A DNA stretch of 64,000 nt from Heterobilharzia americana (Eukaryota; Platyhelminthes; Trematoda; Strigeidida; Schistosomatidae), in the NCBI GenBank assembly GCA_944470555.2, contig OX104128.1, positions 60,395,257-60,459,256 of the forward strand, written 5' to 3'. This document shows, in pieces, positions 11,891 through 23,626 of this stretch. A program made the position numbers and the translations under genes. Numbering within the stretch: position 1 is the stretch's first letter; each line of letters starts with the position of its first letter. The notes under the pieces were generated by a model. That model was given only the letters and a program-made list of their open reading frames with translations, did not search any database and was not told where the DNA came from.

Positions 11891-13049
11891 CGAGCATCGA
11901 TAACCTTAAAGTAGTTGAAAGGGAATACATCAACATGCACCAAGTTTAAATGAAACAACTACTGAGTATTTCTTCTCTTTCAGTTAGTTCCTAAAATTGT
12001 CGCTAAATCAAGTCAATTTCTAGCGAAAGTGGAGTAGAAGAAACAGAAAACTGAAGAATACCACAGGTTGAAGGCAGTTGTTATTAAAAATTGTCAACTC
12101 GTAGTGTTAAGATTCCGTATCATCTTAGTCTAAGAATCTTCATTACTGCCTATCTACATTTATTTATAAGAATGAACGTAAAAGTGGATTTTCTCACTGT
12201 TTTTTTTTTACTTCATCCAAACTGTTAACAGAATGTTTTCATGTATTCATCTAAAGCAAAATCATTTGGGGTTTATCATGACCACAGATGCCATTCTCAT
12301 TTCACTGCCAAGTTTTAAAAACATTGGAGTCATTGTCAACGACAGAATCTCTAAATGTTAAAGTTAACTCTTGATAACGCTGATGCCAGAAAGAGACTAT
12401 GCAATGATAATGATGGTAATCTCTCTTTTTCTAATACTTTATTTATAAATAACCTTTGTGCCTTTCAAACCATTTTCTGAACGTTTATAACTGTTCTGAA
12501 GTGACTGCCTTATTCTCAACTTATACTGAACGGTAGAGGATAGTCTAGTCACCACGAATCTCAAAGGTAATCTGATTTCCTCATTCATTCATTTCCTCAT
12601 AATCCTGACGACTTGGTTAATCATCAAAGATCTAGACCATTCGAATAACTGAGGAAACTCAAAGATAGCCAAATAGGTCTTTTCTCAGCATGATGCCGAG
12701 TAAATCAAGGTCAAAGTAATAATTTGTCGACTATGTCACCAGAGAGCTGTTGGACAGTGTCATCGTTTGCCGGGTGACGAAAAATACTAGTCATTATATT
12801 TGAACAAGATTTCTGCATCACTTACCCATTAAAGCATTTAACCCCTAGAAATATGAAATCTGCGTATCAGTACAGAGTTGAAATGGTCTTGCCTGTCGAT
12901 GAAAACTATTTCGTTTCAAATCTGATCTTTTGCTATTACCAAAATCATAACACAAGGGGCTACATGGGTCACAGAAATTTAAACTTAGGTCGTTTTCCAC
13001 ATTTGAGATTTTTCTGTGAACTGAACTCGTTAAACTTGTCATCAGTCCT
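11891..13049. other. No recognised feature
   Basis: AT-rich. Open frames of about 65 codons overlap on both strands at 12845-13059 and are not convincing. Confidence 0.35.
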
Positions 13050-13230
13050 CACTCATTGATTTAAAGAGGTGACTTGAAACCATCGAGTCACAGGTTCGAA
13101 TCCCGCCCCGCCTGCCGACGTCTGTGCAATCAGGCAGTATCATTTTCTTTCTTACAGTAGACGTAACTTATTATCTACCATATGAATGAACACAAGGTTG
13201 CGGAGTGCATTTCAGTTTCTTCTGACTACC
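13050..13230 (+). repeat. Family D tRNA-like SINE
   Basis: Box B is perfect (AGGTTCGAATCCC, about 13092-13104), preceded by a tRNA-like stretch GATGACTTGAAACC-like and CATCGAGTCAC. The body GGCAGTATCATT.. and the end ACACAAGGTTGCGGAGTG match 26195-26390, 28735-28885 and, inverted, 55370-55610. No hammerhead-like core is seen in this family. Confidence 0.65.
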
Positions 13231-13594
13231 TAATACAGCGAACTGGGTAGTACTAATTAAACGTCCCATTGGGTTATCAGAGAAAGTTGATTTTCTTATC
13301 ATGAGACATCCACGTGATAGGTTTTCAAGAAAAGGAGTGATTTAAAGTTATTAAGCATCTTCAGCAAACATCAACTGATGAACTGTGAGAGAAAGAAGAG
13401 AGAGTTTGGCATTGTTTATAAATGTACATCCAAGACTTCATACAAAACAGAGTTAAGAACCATTATGTCTTGTTTCGAATGTTATCAGTTAGCTGCTGAA
13501 TTGATATCTGTTGGTCACTACTGTTTACATTCAGTTGGCCCAAGTTAAAGTATTTCCACAATCACTTGAGTAATAATTTGGTGGTTTAAAAATC
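13231..13594. other. No recognised feature
   Basis: May hold the eroded upstream part of the Penelope-like element that becomes readable at 13595. Nothing identifiable by eye. Confidence 0.35.
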
Positions 13595-14590
13595 CCCTTG
13601 AACGCTCAATGTTCATTCAGTAATGAAGTGTACAGACAAAAAGATGGAATAGCTATGGGTTCACCATTGGGCAAACTTTTTCATTTCAAAGCTAGAGAAC
13701 ACATACCTTAGCAGGATGAGCAACCTCTTCAAACTTTACAAGCCACACGTAGATGACACCTTCATCATCTCCAATAGTACGGACAATCTAGAAGATATCC
13801 TGTTTCAATTTAATAACTTCCCCCCTTCAATGAGGTTCACATTAGAAAACGAACTGAATTCTAGGATATCCTCTTTAGATGTGCAGCTAAAAAAGATGAT
13901 ACAATGAATTACTTAAAAGGTCTATCCACAGAAAACCTACCAGGGACTGACAAATTACGAATTTTCATAGTTGGGTGCCTCTATGCACTAAACGACATCT
14001 AATGCGCTCTGTGTGCCAAAGGATCCACTATACGTATACTTTGTAAGATGAACTTAATTTTTTCAAAAATGTTTTGATTTAAAACCAGTATTTTGAGGGT
14101 TTCATTGCCAAGACTATGAGACTGAAGCAAAATAATCATTCCACTTCTACGGTTCGATTATGCGTAAAGGATAAGCTAGCTCCCTCTGCCACCTCAATGT
14201 GTTTATTAGTTCACCAGCCCCTGTGGAGTAAGGTATATTGGACGTACTCAGCGTTCGCTTTCTAAACGCATTTCCGAACTTACACCGGCCTGGTCCCAGA
14301 AGGGAGAATAAAGGACTTTCACAGCTCTATTTTAGAACACTTGATCGATTATGACCACCCAGAAAATGCGGAAAACAACTTAGGTGTCATCAATAGAGTT
14401 CGTGCAAATCTCATGAAAGGTGTATGCTTACAACTTACATACTGAAGTTACTGCTGAAGATGTCATCTAGAAAGACGATAAAAGCTTCACGATTAAACAA
14501 CCCAGCTCTGAGAATATTATGCAGCCAAGACCATCCGCCTGAGCTACAAATATTCTCCATTATTTCTATAAGAACACTTTTACCCGAAAA
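13595..14590 (+). mobile_element. Penelope-like retroelement: reverse transcriptase end and GIY-YIG relic
   Basis: Across several frames the sequence reads FSNEVYRQKDGIAMGSPLG (about 13615-13672), the RT motif with 'DGxAMGSPLG' typical of Penelope-like elements. Next comes HVDDTFIIS, with the catalytic DD at about 13752-13757, and later FTLENELNSRISSLDVQL. Further on, YIGRTQRSLSKRIS at about 14235-14276 matches the YIG half of a GIY-YIG nuclease. The tail after 14430 is shared with 2960-3110 and inverted at 23735-23870. Many stops and frame shifts: a dead copy. Confidence 0.7.
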
Positions 14591-16054
14591 AATCTTTTCA
14601 TTCAGATCTTCTCACATACTGTATTCCTTCACTCCTATAATTCTGATTTCTCTTTAAAATCACCATGTTGCATTATTTAACTTAGTAATCAGATATTAGT
14701 TCTGTCTTGATAAGTCTTCTTCCCATTATTATTTCATACATTAGGTTATTCTCTTTTTTCTGACCTCTTGACTTTTAATCAAATCTGAACTTCGTTGAAA
14801 ATATTCCATGAAACATTCCTTTTCTGTTACTATATGAATAGAATATTTATATAAGTGATTGTACAGTTTGAGAATGATATAGCTGAAATGGAGTGACTCT
14901 TCACTATTCGTCTTTTGTTTTAATAATTTGGTGGTTTAAAGTCAGAACAAATGTAAACCATTTTTAATATATTTTTCTAAATTCCTGGAAATTACTACCA
15001 GTTGTATGGTTGGGCGTATTGCCAATTGATTCTTTCTAAGGGGAATTTGAAAAGCATAGAAATTTATCTGAAAATGACTAACACAGATATTTTTACAGCC
15101 TCTCATTTTTAAATCTGAGAATAGAAGTTAAACTATTCACAACAATTATTGAACATTTAAAGCAATGTCAACGTTGTTTTATTGTATTATTATTGAGCTT
15201 TCAAGTTCAAGTGTTGATTAGAAATAATTAAAAATGAATAAATAAAATAATTAGGTAAAAAGCAATTTTCACTTCCACCTTTCTTAAGATTTTTTTTACA
15301 CAGCTAATCTAATGACATTATGACGACTTGTTAGAGAGTAAAAGTATTCATTTTGTAAATCAACTAACTGAACTAGAAATATTCCACAGAAATTGTTATG
15401 ACTAGTTGGAAATTCTTTCAAGATAAAAATAAACACAATGAAAGTGATTAAAGAATCAAATGAATGGGGTTTTACTATATAAATATTAACAAATTAGCTT
15501 ACGCATTCTAACCTAAAATGATACTGAGTTAACTGCTTTATTGATTTTTGTTGAATATTGAAGAAGTATCATGTCTGTTAATACCATCTAGTAAGTTTTA
15601 TTTGATGCAGAAAGCATAAATCTGAAGTTCAGGTGCACGATATTTGACGCTACTACAAAGGAGTGACTTTAGAGGCTACTCTAATAACTGCTGATTTAAT
15701 GTGAAAATAGCATCCCAGATGAAAACTGAAATCTGACTGGTTATTTCAGCAGTTGATGGGGTTCCCTTTAAAGCCTTTTCTACTAAGAACACTAATATTG
15801 GTCATTTCACATCGAAACTAAACTACTGGTAACTTGTACACTAAGGAGGTGTTGTACAAGTCGCAGTATAGTTTTAGTTAGGATTGACTGAAGTCTTATC
15901 AGCTGTATCCTAACACTGATGAATAAATACGGGGAAAAGAATGAAGACACTGCCTTCATATATCTACAAAAACGCCTTGGTAGCTAAATGCAAGTTTCCA
16001 AATTCTGTGTAATACTTTTGCTAACTACATTTAGTTATTTAAAATCTTGACTAG
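14591..16054. other. No recognised feature
   Basis: AT-rich, no gene or family match recognised. Confidence 0.4.
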
Positions 16055-16140
16055 TGCAGTTAATACTGTTATTTCCCTACTGTTGGTTAGTTTTCATCGA
16101 ATCGATTAGCCCTTTTTTGCATATCGATACCCTAATTTGT
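16055..16140 (-). repeat. Family A SINE 5'-region fragment
   Basis: CCTACTGTTGGTTAG, ATCGAATCGATTAGCCC and TTGCATATCGAT correspond to the upstream region of family A on the minus strand (compare 27460-27500). It is short and eroded. Confidence 0.4.
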
Positions 16141-16324
16141 AGATTCCTCGATAAAGTTGGTAATTCTACATTGATATTAAGTATGCAAGTACATCCACTT
16201 GAATGTAGTGGGAGCTACTTAAAAAGATGCAGATAAGTAGTATATATGGCAACGTGTAACGTGACAAAAATGGATTGTTGAAAAACCAGTCAAAAAGAAT
16301 ATGCAATAATAATATAGGTGCAAA

Positions 16325-17250
16325 ACTTGGGTACTGTAGTAGAATATAATTTTATATTAGGTTTGTTTATTTGAATTATGGCACACAGCTTGGTACAGTA
16401 TTATTTACTTGATGGTATTCGAGCATTAATTATCATTACTCATAATCATATTAATGTCACCACACAATATTCGACATCTGATTTTCATAGTTATATCAGC
16501 TCATATTGATTTGTTCTTATTGGTAGTAAAATTTTCCATATCTCTGGTTTAGGTGTTGCGTCATTTCTATTACGTGTGTTGGCTTCGGTGTTGATTCGAT
16601 GAACAAAGATTCAGTAATCAATCTCCTTCTCTCTCTACCTAATTATGTTGGACTTAGGTACAGTGGTTTTATCCCACCCACCCTATTGTGTGGTTGTGTG
16701 TTAATGCATGCATATATTGCAATAGCCGAGCTTTTTCTAGATTACTGTCTTTTTTGGGTCTTTTATTCTATATTTAGCTATATTCCTACGTTTGGATATT
16801 CTAACTAACCCCTGTAGGCTAGTTTGACTTCGCAGTCATTACATGGAATTTGATAGATTAGATTATTTTGCCTGATTGATTCTATCTGATCTTTAAGCCA
16901 GCCGACAAAGCTTATCTGTTAGTGGGTTCATAGGTTTAATTGCCACCTTATTCCAGCTTTGTTGAGGATCCTACCTAAAGTTCCTGGTGTACCTTCCTTA
17001 TAGAGTAACACAATGGAGTCTGTGAACTCCTTTGTACTTGTGTTGCTATTATTCGTACTCGTGTTACTGTTATCTTTCGTGTTCTGGGTGTTCGTATGAA
17101 TTTCTTAATAAAATGCGGAGGATGATTATTAACTAGTAGTGCTTCTTTTACATGTTTCAATTCCTTGTTTAGGTTTTTGCTCTGACTAGTCAGTTTTATA
17201 GCTCTACCACTTAAACATTTAACTAAGCCTGTCTTAACTGACATTGGATG
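16325..17250 (-). mobile_element. Penelope-like element: GIY-YIG domain region and 3' tail
   Basis: The minus-strand frame 17244-16975 reads KTGLVKCLSGRAIKLTSQSK and ALLVNNHPPHFIKKFI, typical of the linker between RT and endonuclease. Below it NLIYQIPCNDCEVKLAYRG (about 16870-16815) matches the 'YxIPCxDCxxxYIG' start of a GIY-YIG domain with YIG damaged. The tail near 16325-16450 is shared with 25205-25290, 31862-32050 and 51053-51200. It is a different subfamily from the element at 13595. Confidence 0.6.
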
Positions 17251-17558
17251 ACTTTAAGTCATCATATTGGATGAAAGTAGCAGGCACAAGAATTGGGTGG
17301 GGTGACAAGTAGAAGAAGAGCAAATTTGCAAGTGGATTAATTACTATTAGGTATGGGAATTTTCCGAGTATCAGACATCTTCAGCGTTCGATTTGAATAA
17401 GGTTTAAAATACCTTTTCGATTCAAATTCTGGCCACTACTCATCAATAGTATACACAACATTTCGCCTTTTAGCACACGGATAAGTGAATGGAATTGATC
17501 TACTGGTCTCATGTGATATTTTTTGAAATATCTTTCATCAGTAGTTTAAGTAATTGCT
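17251..17558. other. No recognised feature
   Basis: Possibly the upstream, unreadable part of the minus-strand element at 16325-17250. Nothing else seen. Confidence 0.35.
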
Positions 17559-17860
17559 TTATTAATACTGGATGATGATTGAAGTTAAAATAGAAGTCGG
17601 AACCAGCGACCATCGAGTTTCCAGCCTGGTGCTCTACCAACTGAGCTACGAGACTCGATTCTCGATCAGATTTTTGTTTCGCCTTAATCACCAAGGGGTT
17701 TTCCCCACTGCCATGTGGATTCGTGATGCGTCACTATCGTTTGATCCTACTCACACATGGCGCCTCGTCAGGACTTCTCTTCCCAGTTCAAATCTACTCG
17801 AATTAAGGAAAAAAAGTACCGAGTTCATTATCATTTTGACTGTCTGATATGTAGGATCGT
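17559..17860 (-). repeat. Family E repeat with a tRNA-like 3' module
   Basis: On the minus strand 17653-17597 has a near-perfect tRNA D-arm (TAGCTCAGTTGGTAGAGCA), an anticodon-arm-like stretch and box B (CGCTGGTTCCGAC, one base inserted). Upstream, 17860-17660, is a body shared with 49160-49400 (CACATGGCAGT, GACGCATCACGAAT). The tRNA-like part lies at the downstream side, unlike families A-D. It is not a functional tRNA, because no pairing acceptor stem is visible. Confidence 0.6.
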
Positions 17861-18774
17861 ATTAGTTCGTGTTGAGTCTCTTCATTTGCTCTTGGAAGAA
17901 TACATATTGTAGTATGACAAATATCTTATTGTTTAGTGATATTAACTACAAAAAGATTATAGCTAAAGTAGGTGAACCTTTGTCACAGTGGATTGAAGTC
18001 AATCATCTTCCAACTATTTCTTTGATGCTTTACTAAGTAACTAACACAGTTATACTCAATACACAAGTGTTGGCCTAGCATGGGCGTGTGTGTGTGTGTG
18101 CGGAAGCCTGAAAGTGAATATGTAAATGAACCAACACTGAGAGTAAACTGAGTTAGCTAACCACGAATTTTTCATCGATGCGTCAATGCAAAAACAAATC
18201 TGCCCTTCGACAGTGATACTAAGCGATAATAAAAGTGATTATAATGTGTTTAGGACTAAGTAATCACATTATCGCTGTCTAAGGTACTCTTGATTAAGGG
18301 AAATGGAGGAATTTATCTATAGTTCATTGCTGAATTCTGACAATAACCTCAACTTTTTTAGAATTAAAATCATAAGCTCTAACATTAAAATACTAATGTT
18401 TAACGATTATATACTTAATTAGTCACTTAATTTTGAGTTGTGGAAGATGCAGTGATGTTCACTATTGCTCAAGATATCCACAATGAATTGGCTTTAATCA
18501 GACAACCCAGTTATTAGTTCACTTTAGAGTGTATCAACATGAATAGCCAGTCGTGGTGAGATGTGTAGTGCTGTGAAGATTGAGGATATCAATTAACCAA
18601 CTTAACATGCGTCCTGGGTTTCACCACCAATAACTATCCATCATCATCATCATTTTAATTCTACTATATCGCTTTATTAAATAACACTGAGATGCTAAAC
18701 AGTCAAAGGGATTTCTAACAGTTCAATAAACAGATAACTATTATGAGGAGATAATGAGGCTAAAATCGCACTCA
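17861..18774. other. No recognised feature; short GT run
   Basis: A (GT)7-8 tract at 18086-18100. Otherwise AT-rich with no supported gene. Confidence 0.4.
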
Positions 18775-19098
18775 GGTCTAGACAACATGAAATTGGTCGC
18801 TGTCTAGTGATTAGTCATTGTATGGAATCCAGTCCTACAGAAGGTCAATTGTGAATGAAATAGCTCAATGGAAACGTCTCTGATGAGTACTAAGAAGCAC
18901 AAAACCTAGGTTAGGCAGGGCTTCTTGCCAACTGTCTCCAAAATACTAACATCCAGTAATGGTACATTGTGATGCTGAGCCCTCCAACTTGGTGACCACA
19001 TTGTGAAATAATCGATAGAATCTGATTGGTATCCACGACTAGGTAAGATGAAATTGGTCGCTTTCCAGTGACTAATCAATGTAGAATCGCTTTTCTTT
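18775..19098 (+). repeat. Family C SINE with internal deletion, plus start of a second unit
   Basis: Leader TCTAGACAACATGAAATTGG.. is followed by box A (ATAGCTCAATGG) and then directly by TCTCTGATGAG. The anticodon-side and box B region are therefore deleted and the tRNA-like start is fused to the hammerhead-like core. That core has CTGATGA and the palindrome ACCTAGGT, but GAAA reads AAAA. From about 19005 a second unit begins (GATAGAATCTGATTGG, GACTAGGTAAGATG), giving a head-to-tail arrangement. Confidence 0.65.
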
Positions 19099-19184
19099 AC
19101 AAGTCATCAGAGACTGGCTAAAGTTGATAACTGAAGGCTAGTTTAAAGGCTAAGAGGTTTGTATACCCATTGCCGACTTTTAAG

Positions 19185-19378
19185 TTCGTAGACTGGTTTT
19201 GGATGATTATTTTAACAAATGCTTGGATACTACTGACAGTGAAGATCATTCACAAGTATTTACCAGAAGAGATTTAATGTCAGATGACATTTATACACCT
19301 AGTTATAGATTATATCTCGAAATATATAATATAAAATACAGAATCAAAGATGCCAGTGGTAATGTTTCGATATTGGAA
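19185..19378 (+). CDS. Candidate internal exon, unidentified protein
   Basis: The frame is open from the acceptor (ACTTTTAAG ending 19184, or CGTAG ending 19191) to a consensus donor (GAA then GTAAGT at 19379). It encodes about 64 residues including DDYFNKCLDTTDSEDHSQVF, then TRRDLMSDDIYTPSYRLY and KDASGNVSILE. The acidic-to-structured look and the consensus donor make it more convincing than neighbouring frames. An in-frame stop lies just upstream at 19181. Exit phase is 0. No family recognised. Confidence 0.45.
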
Positions 19379-20257
19379 GTAAGTATCCACATACAAAGTT
19401 CAAAAGTTCCTATCACTTTATGATTACCATTTATTTTTTGATTGAAACACGCGGTATTTCTTTATCCTTTACCAGAATAATGAATCGACAAAAGTAGAAG
19501 GTAACAAATTTAAATGATTGAAAGAGTGAATTTCATCTGTTGTTCAGTATGCAAAATTTCTTATTCACTGTTGGGTGTGTGTGATTGATATCTCATTGTG
19601 TTTCATAGAAGTGGTAAACTTAACATCTTGCCAACAATTTACGGTATTTCTTTTGATAAGTGAATACTTTCTAGTCGGGAAATAAAAGTATGTGACCTCT
19701 TTTTTTCTTTACTAAATAAGTAACAAACTTTTATTTTCTGTCTTGAACAAGAAATGGCAAAAATGTAGGAAACTCCAAAGACAATCTAAACTAGACTGAA
19801 GAGAATTCTCCTTAAATCTAATTGTAAAAGTTGTTCGTGTTAACCGAAAGTGACATATTGAGTTATACATTCTTGAAGTGATATCAGAAGGTCAGGGGTT
19901 GATCAGTTGTAAAGGTCATATGAAATATTTGCCTATATTTATATATGGCCATGAAAAAAGACTAAATTTCTTGAAGGTAGCAAAAAGTTGTTGACTATTT
20001 GGTTCAATAGGTCGTTGGAAATATCATTCATGAGATCATATGAATGCTTTTAGTAGACCTCGTTGGGTCGGATTGTAAGAAGTCTTCCTTGTTTCTTGTA
20101 AAAGATGAAAATACTATGTGAAATTTGACTGCATCACTCAAAAGGAGTGAAAACAAGTTAATGAACACCTGAAGTACTAGTAACCCATGAAAATCGATCT
20201 TTCCGTCTAAACTTGACTTTCCTTTTGTCCTAAAAGTATGCCTTAGCGTTTTTGAGA
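19379..20257. other. No recognised feature
   Basis: AT-rich; would be intronic if the exon at 19185 is real. Confidence 0.4.
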
Positions 20258-20388
20258 GTTAAGGGTAGTATTTATCACGGACTAACAGCAGTTGATTAAC
20301 CACTGGGAACATATCAGTGCTGAACAGCTGTTTCGTCGTAGTATGGGACTCCTCAGAATTGCTCACACAAGTCCTCTTCAGGAATTAT
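20258..20388 (-). repeat. Family B SINE, 3' half
   Basis: On the minus strand CTGAGGA, GAAA and the palindrome ACAGCTGT are all intact in the hammerhead segment (about 20365-20315). Stem II has one mismatch (GTCC..CGAC), stem I is eroded, and the cleavage triplet reads GTT. The tRNA-like half is absent because the RTE-type element at 20395 starts right beside it. Confidence 0.7.
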
Positions 20389-20394
20389 AGATAA

Positions 20395-21990
20395 TTCTTC
20401 TTATTACATTGGGACAAAGGGCCGGATAGGATCCCTCCAGAAGCACCGAGAGCTGACGCAGCGACAACAGCGGACATGCTCACACCACACCACTATTGCA
20501 GAAGGTATGGAAGGAAGGAAAGGTACCTGGCCATTGATTAAAAGAAGAGCTACCTTGTCAAACTCCCGAAGAAAGGAGACCTAAGTCTTCGCAAGAACAA
20601 GCACGGAATCATGCTTCACTCCTGTCCACCCCAAGCAAAATATTAAACCGCATCATCCTGGAGAGGCTAAAGGATGCACTGCATTCAAAACTACGACAGG
20701 AATAGGCTGGCTAGATTCAGGAATTACAAATCATGTGCGGATCAAATTGCAACGCTACCCCACGCATCATCATACAACAGAGTATAGAATGGCAGTCCAC
20801 TGTACCTCGATCTCAACTTCGTCCACTTTGAAAAGGCATTCGACAGCGTCGACCGACAAGTAATTTAGAAACTGTTTCAACACTATGGAATACCACAAAC
20901 CTTTATCAATCTCATTCAACAGCTAAGCCATATGAAGACGCCACATGCCAGCCAAGTAATTCACAATGGAAAGCTCAGTGACGCTTTTGCAGTGAAGACA
21001 GGAGTGAAGCAAGGCTGTCTACTATCACTCATGATATTCCTGATTGCAGTGGACTGAACTGGATCATGCAATAAACAGTGAGGAGGTGTGAGAACAGGGG
21101 GATACGCCGGCTGGACCGGGGAAAACATCCTAGGGGATTTGGATCTCGTCGATGACTTGTGTCTATTGTCACACAAACTTGAAGATCTACAGGCTAAAAC
21201 TAACAAGTTGACGGAAGAGGCAAGGCAGAACAGCAAAGACAGGACTTCAAGTGAATATAGAGAAGATAGAGGTGATGAAGATACTCAACCAACAACAACA
21301 ACAAGCTCATGTAACCACCAGTGGTGGAAACTTGAAGGAAGTAGCCTCTTCCACCTATCTAGACAGTCAGCACTGTTTCAACTACAGGCCGCCAGGCACA
21401 GATGAGGACGTCAAAGTCAGTCGGGATCGGAAAAGCAAGACAGGCTTTTATTAGCCTGAAACCAGTATGGAGGTCTTCTGCACTCAGCATGTGGAACAAC
21501 ATCCGCATTTTCAGCACCAACATCAAGTCAGTGATTTTATGTGATGGTTGAGAGACTTGGCGCGTCACAAAAGGCATTTCCAACAAACTACATATATTCA
21601 TCAACAACTGCCTATGCTGGCTCGTTACTGAAGATTAGATAGCCAGAGAGAATGAGAAATAAGGAACTCTGGGTGGCAACGAACCAACCAAGAAGCTATC
21701 ACTCAACAAATATGCACTGGAAGGAAGTGGAGATTGATTGGGCATACACTGAGAAGGCCGATTGGGGACAACACGCGCCAGGCCGTCGAGTGGAACCCAG
21801 ATGGGAAGTGACGAGTTTGGCGTCCGAAGTGAGGGTGACATGAAGGAGATCGTGCAAGGAGGAAGTGAGAGCTTGTGGGCTGTCGTGGAACCAGGTTCAA
21901 AATATTTCAGAGAACAGAGTGTGCTGTAGACGTGCTACTGAAGCCCTATGTTCCATTAGGAACCCAATGGACAAATAAATAATATATATA
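20395..21990 (+). mobile_element. RTE-type non-LTR retrotransposon, copy 1 (5'-truncated, dead)
   Basis: Frames with stops and shifts spell an RTE-clade reverse transcriptase and C-terminus: GPDRIPPEA near 20415, LVKLPKKGDLS near 20555, FEKAFDSVDRQVI at about 20825-20865, GKLSDAFAVKTGVKQGC near 20965-21020, then DLVDDLCLLSHKLEDLQ near 21140 with the FADD position changed to LVDD. Near 21420-21490 it reads GIGKARQAFISLKPVWRSSA, and near 21715 CTGRKWRLIGHTLRRP then QAVEWNP, an RTE C-terminal hallmark. The 3' end is AT-rich with ATA repeats, as RTE tails are. Closely related to 38046-39255. No endonuclease domain remains. Confidence 0.8.
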
Positions 21991-22477
21991 TAATAATTAG
22001 ATACGGACTCTTTTCTGCCTATCTATCCTACGTAATGTTTTTCTGTTCACAATAACACTGTTAATGACACTTATTAGATTAATAAATGTAATCGGGAACT
22101 ACTTCAACACATTCTTTCTTTTCTTTGATTCCACTGAGGAAATGAAATCACTGATATAAGGGCTAAGAATAAATCTACTTTTCGTTATAGAGTATGAATG
22201 GTTATAGAATTTTAACGGAAGACCAAAAACACAGTATACTCTTCAAGCTCATAAAATCAAAAAGGAATTGCTTAACACAGCAGCCTAATAGCAGCCTAAA
22301 TACTATAGTAACATTCGGTTTGCACAGAAATTGAGATATGGTGAATACTGACTACAAATACGTGACTGTCTGATTAATATGGATTGAACACGATCAAAAT
22401 TATCACAACTCTATAAAGTAACTGAAGTGTCTTTATGTATTTTAATGCTTTAGGGATGTCAGATGGTTTGAGGTAAT
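21991..22477. other. No recognised feature
   Basis: AT-rich. A 12-base direct echo (AGCAGCCTAATAGCAGCCTAA) at about 22278-22298 is the only local pattern. Confidence 0.4.
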
Positions 22478-22645
22478 CGACAGGAAGTTCTGTCTCATGT
22501 TCCTTACGTGCTTCTTGGCACTTGTCATCAAGGCATATTTGTAACTTCCAGGAAACTCATTTCCCACTGAGACTCAAACTGGCGGCGCATAGTGTTTGTA
22601 GTTAGCGGCTCGATAACAGATTGGACAATATACAAACTAGTCAGG
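22478..22645 (-). repeat. Family C SINE fragment
   Basis: The minus strand reads CGCCAGTTTGAGTCTCAGTGG (box B relic), ATATGCCTTGATGACAAG, then GTGCCAAGAAGCAC, which would form a perfect 4-bp stem II for a hammerhead. The following GAAAC is altered to GTAAG, and the GGAAGTT end is partial. Confidence 0.5.
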
Positions 22646-23051
22646 GTGAACATTACTTCTAAAAAATAAACATGTCTAAGCAGTGCTGAGAATTCAGAAT
22701 GACACATTAATTTAGTAACTGTTATGATTAAATGACATATTTACCTGAATTGAAAACTGTACAGTCTAGTGATAAAATGTCAGACTGATTGAAGTAATTG
22801 TATCTGTTTTCGAATAGTTTGTTGGTCTATAACATCTTTTATTAAATTAAAAAGCCTACAACCGATGTAAATATTATAATTTGAATTCGTCGATAGGATG
22901 CGTCTAATAAACGGCAAGAATTTCACTTTAAACTGATATTTGCTAGAATCGGTTTAGACAACAAAATGCAATGAAGATTATTTTCATCATATATTCGACC
23001 ACTTCACCAGCAGTTACAAATGAATCTTCTACACAGTTGTATTCATCTTGG
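22646..23051. other. No recognised feature
   Basis: AT-rich, nothing supported. Confidence 0.4.
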
Positions 23052-23310
23052 TAATTGGCAGTGGAGTCTAGGATGCATGTTTTGTAATATTCAGGACTTG
23101 TTAGCAGGATATGCTTTGACTCCAGGGAGTGATTTTGTTCGCTTTAAGACTCGAAACTAGTACCCATCGCTTTAAACGCCAAAGCATTATCCACTAAGCC
23201 ACTGTGGCATCAGGACCACCACTTGTGCAACGGGTATCATTTGTTGTTTGATACTTGTAATTTCTCTTTGCCTGTTGAGCAAATTAACATTCCTAGTGCA
23301 CTGCATACTT
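23052..23310 (-). repeat. Family A SINE
   Basis: Plus-strand view: GTGGAGTCTAGGATGC (3' end), a degraded hammerhead (TTTTGTAATATTCAGGACTTG), AAGACTCGAAAC (complement of box B), ATTATCCACTAAGCCACTG (box A side), then the 5' region to about 23310. It forms a head-to-head pair with 23395. Confidence 0.7.
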
Positions 23311-23394
23311 GACCTCAGTGTGAGGTCATTAGTCACTGATCGATTTGGTTAAACCAATGACGAAAATTTACCAGCTGTAACGTCATAGACTTTA

Positions 23395-23530
23395 CTACAC
23401 ACATAGTACAACGAGTGGCTGTCGTGACTCACTGGTCTGGTGTAAAGTGTTCTGGCGTCTGAAGCCACTAGACCTGGGTTTACGTCTTAATGGAGAAGTT
23501 ACTCATTGAGAGGCAGGTGTATCATTATGT
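23395..23530 (+). repeat. Family A SINE, truncated before the hammerhead
   Basis: Contains ACAACGAGTGGCTGTCGTGAC, TGAAGCCACTAGACCTGGG, a box B relic (GGGTTTACGTCTTAATGG) and CATTGAGAGGCAGGTG, ending just where the hammerhead would begin. Confidence 0.7.
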
Positions 23531-23626
23531 TTATCGAATTAGATTCAATATTTTGTTTGTCCTAATATTCTATTCGTATAAATAATTAGGTAATGACCAA
23601 GTTCTGAACACATCACACATAGGGGA

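Noticed and set aside
17760..17800. CCTGACGAGGCGCC in family E (minus strand) as a hammerhead
   Set aside because: CTGACGA is present, but no GAAA with a paired stem II lies at suitable distance, and the second copy reads CTGACTA.
20395..21990. Active retrotransposon
   Set aside because: Multiple stops and frameshifts, altered catalytic motif, and no endonuclease domain.
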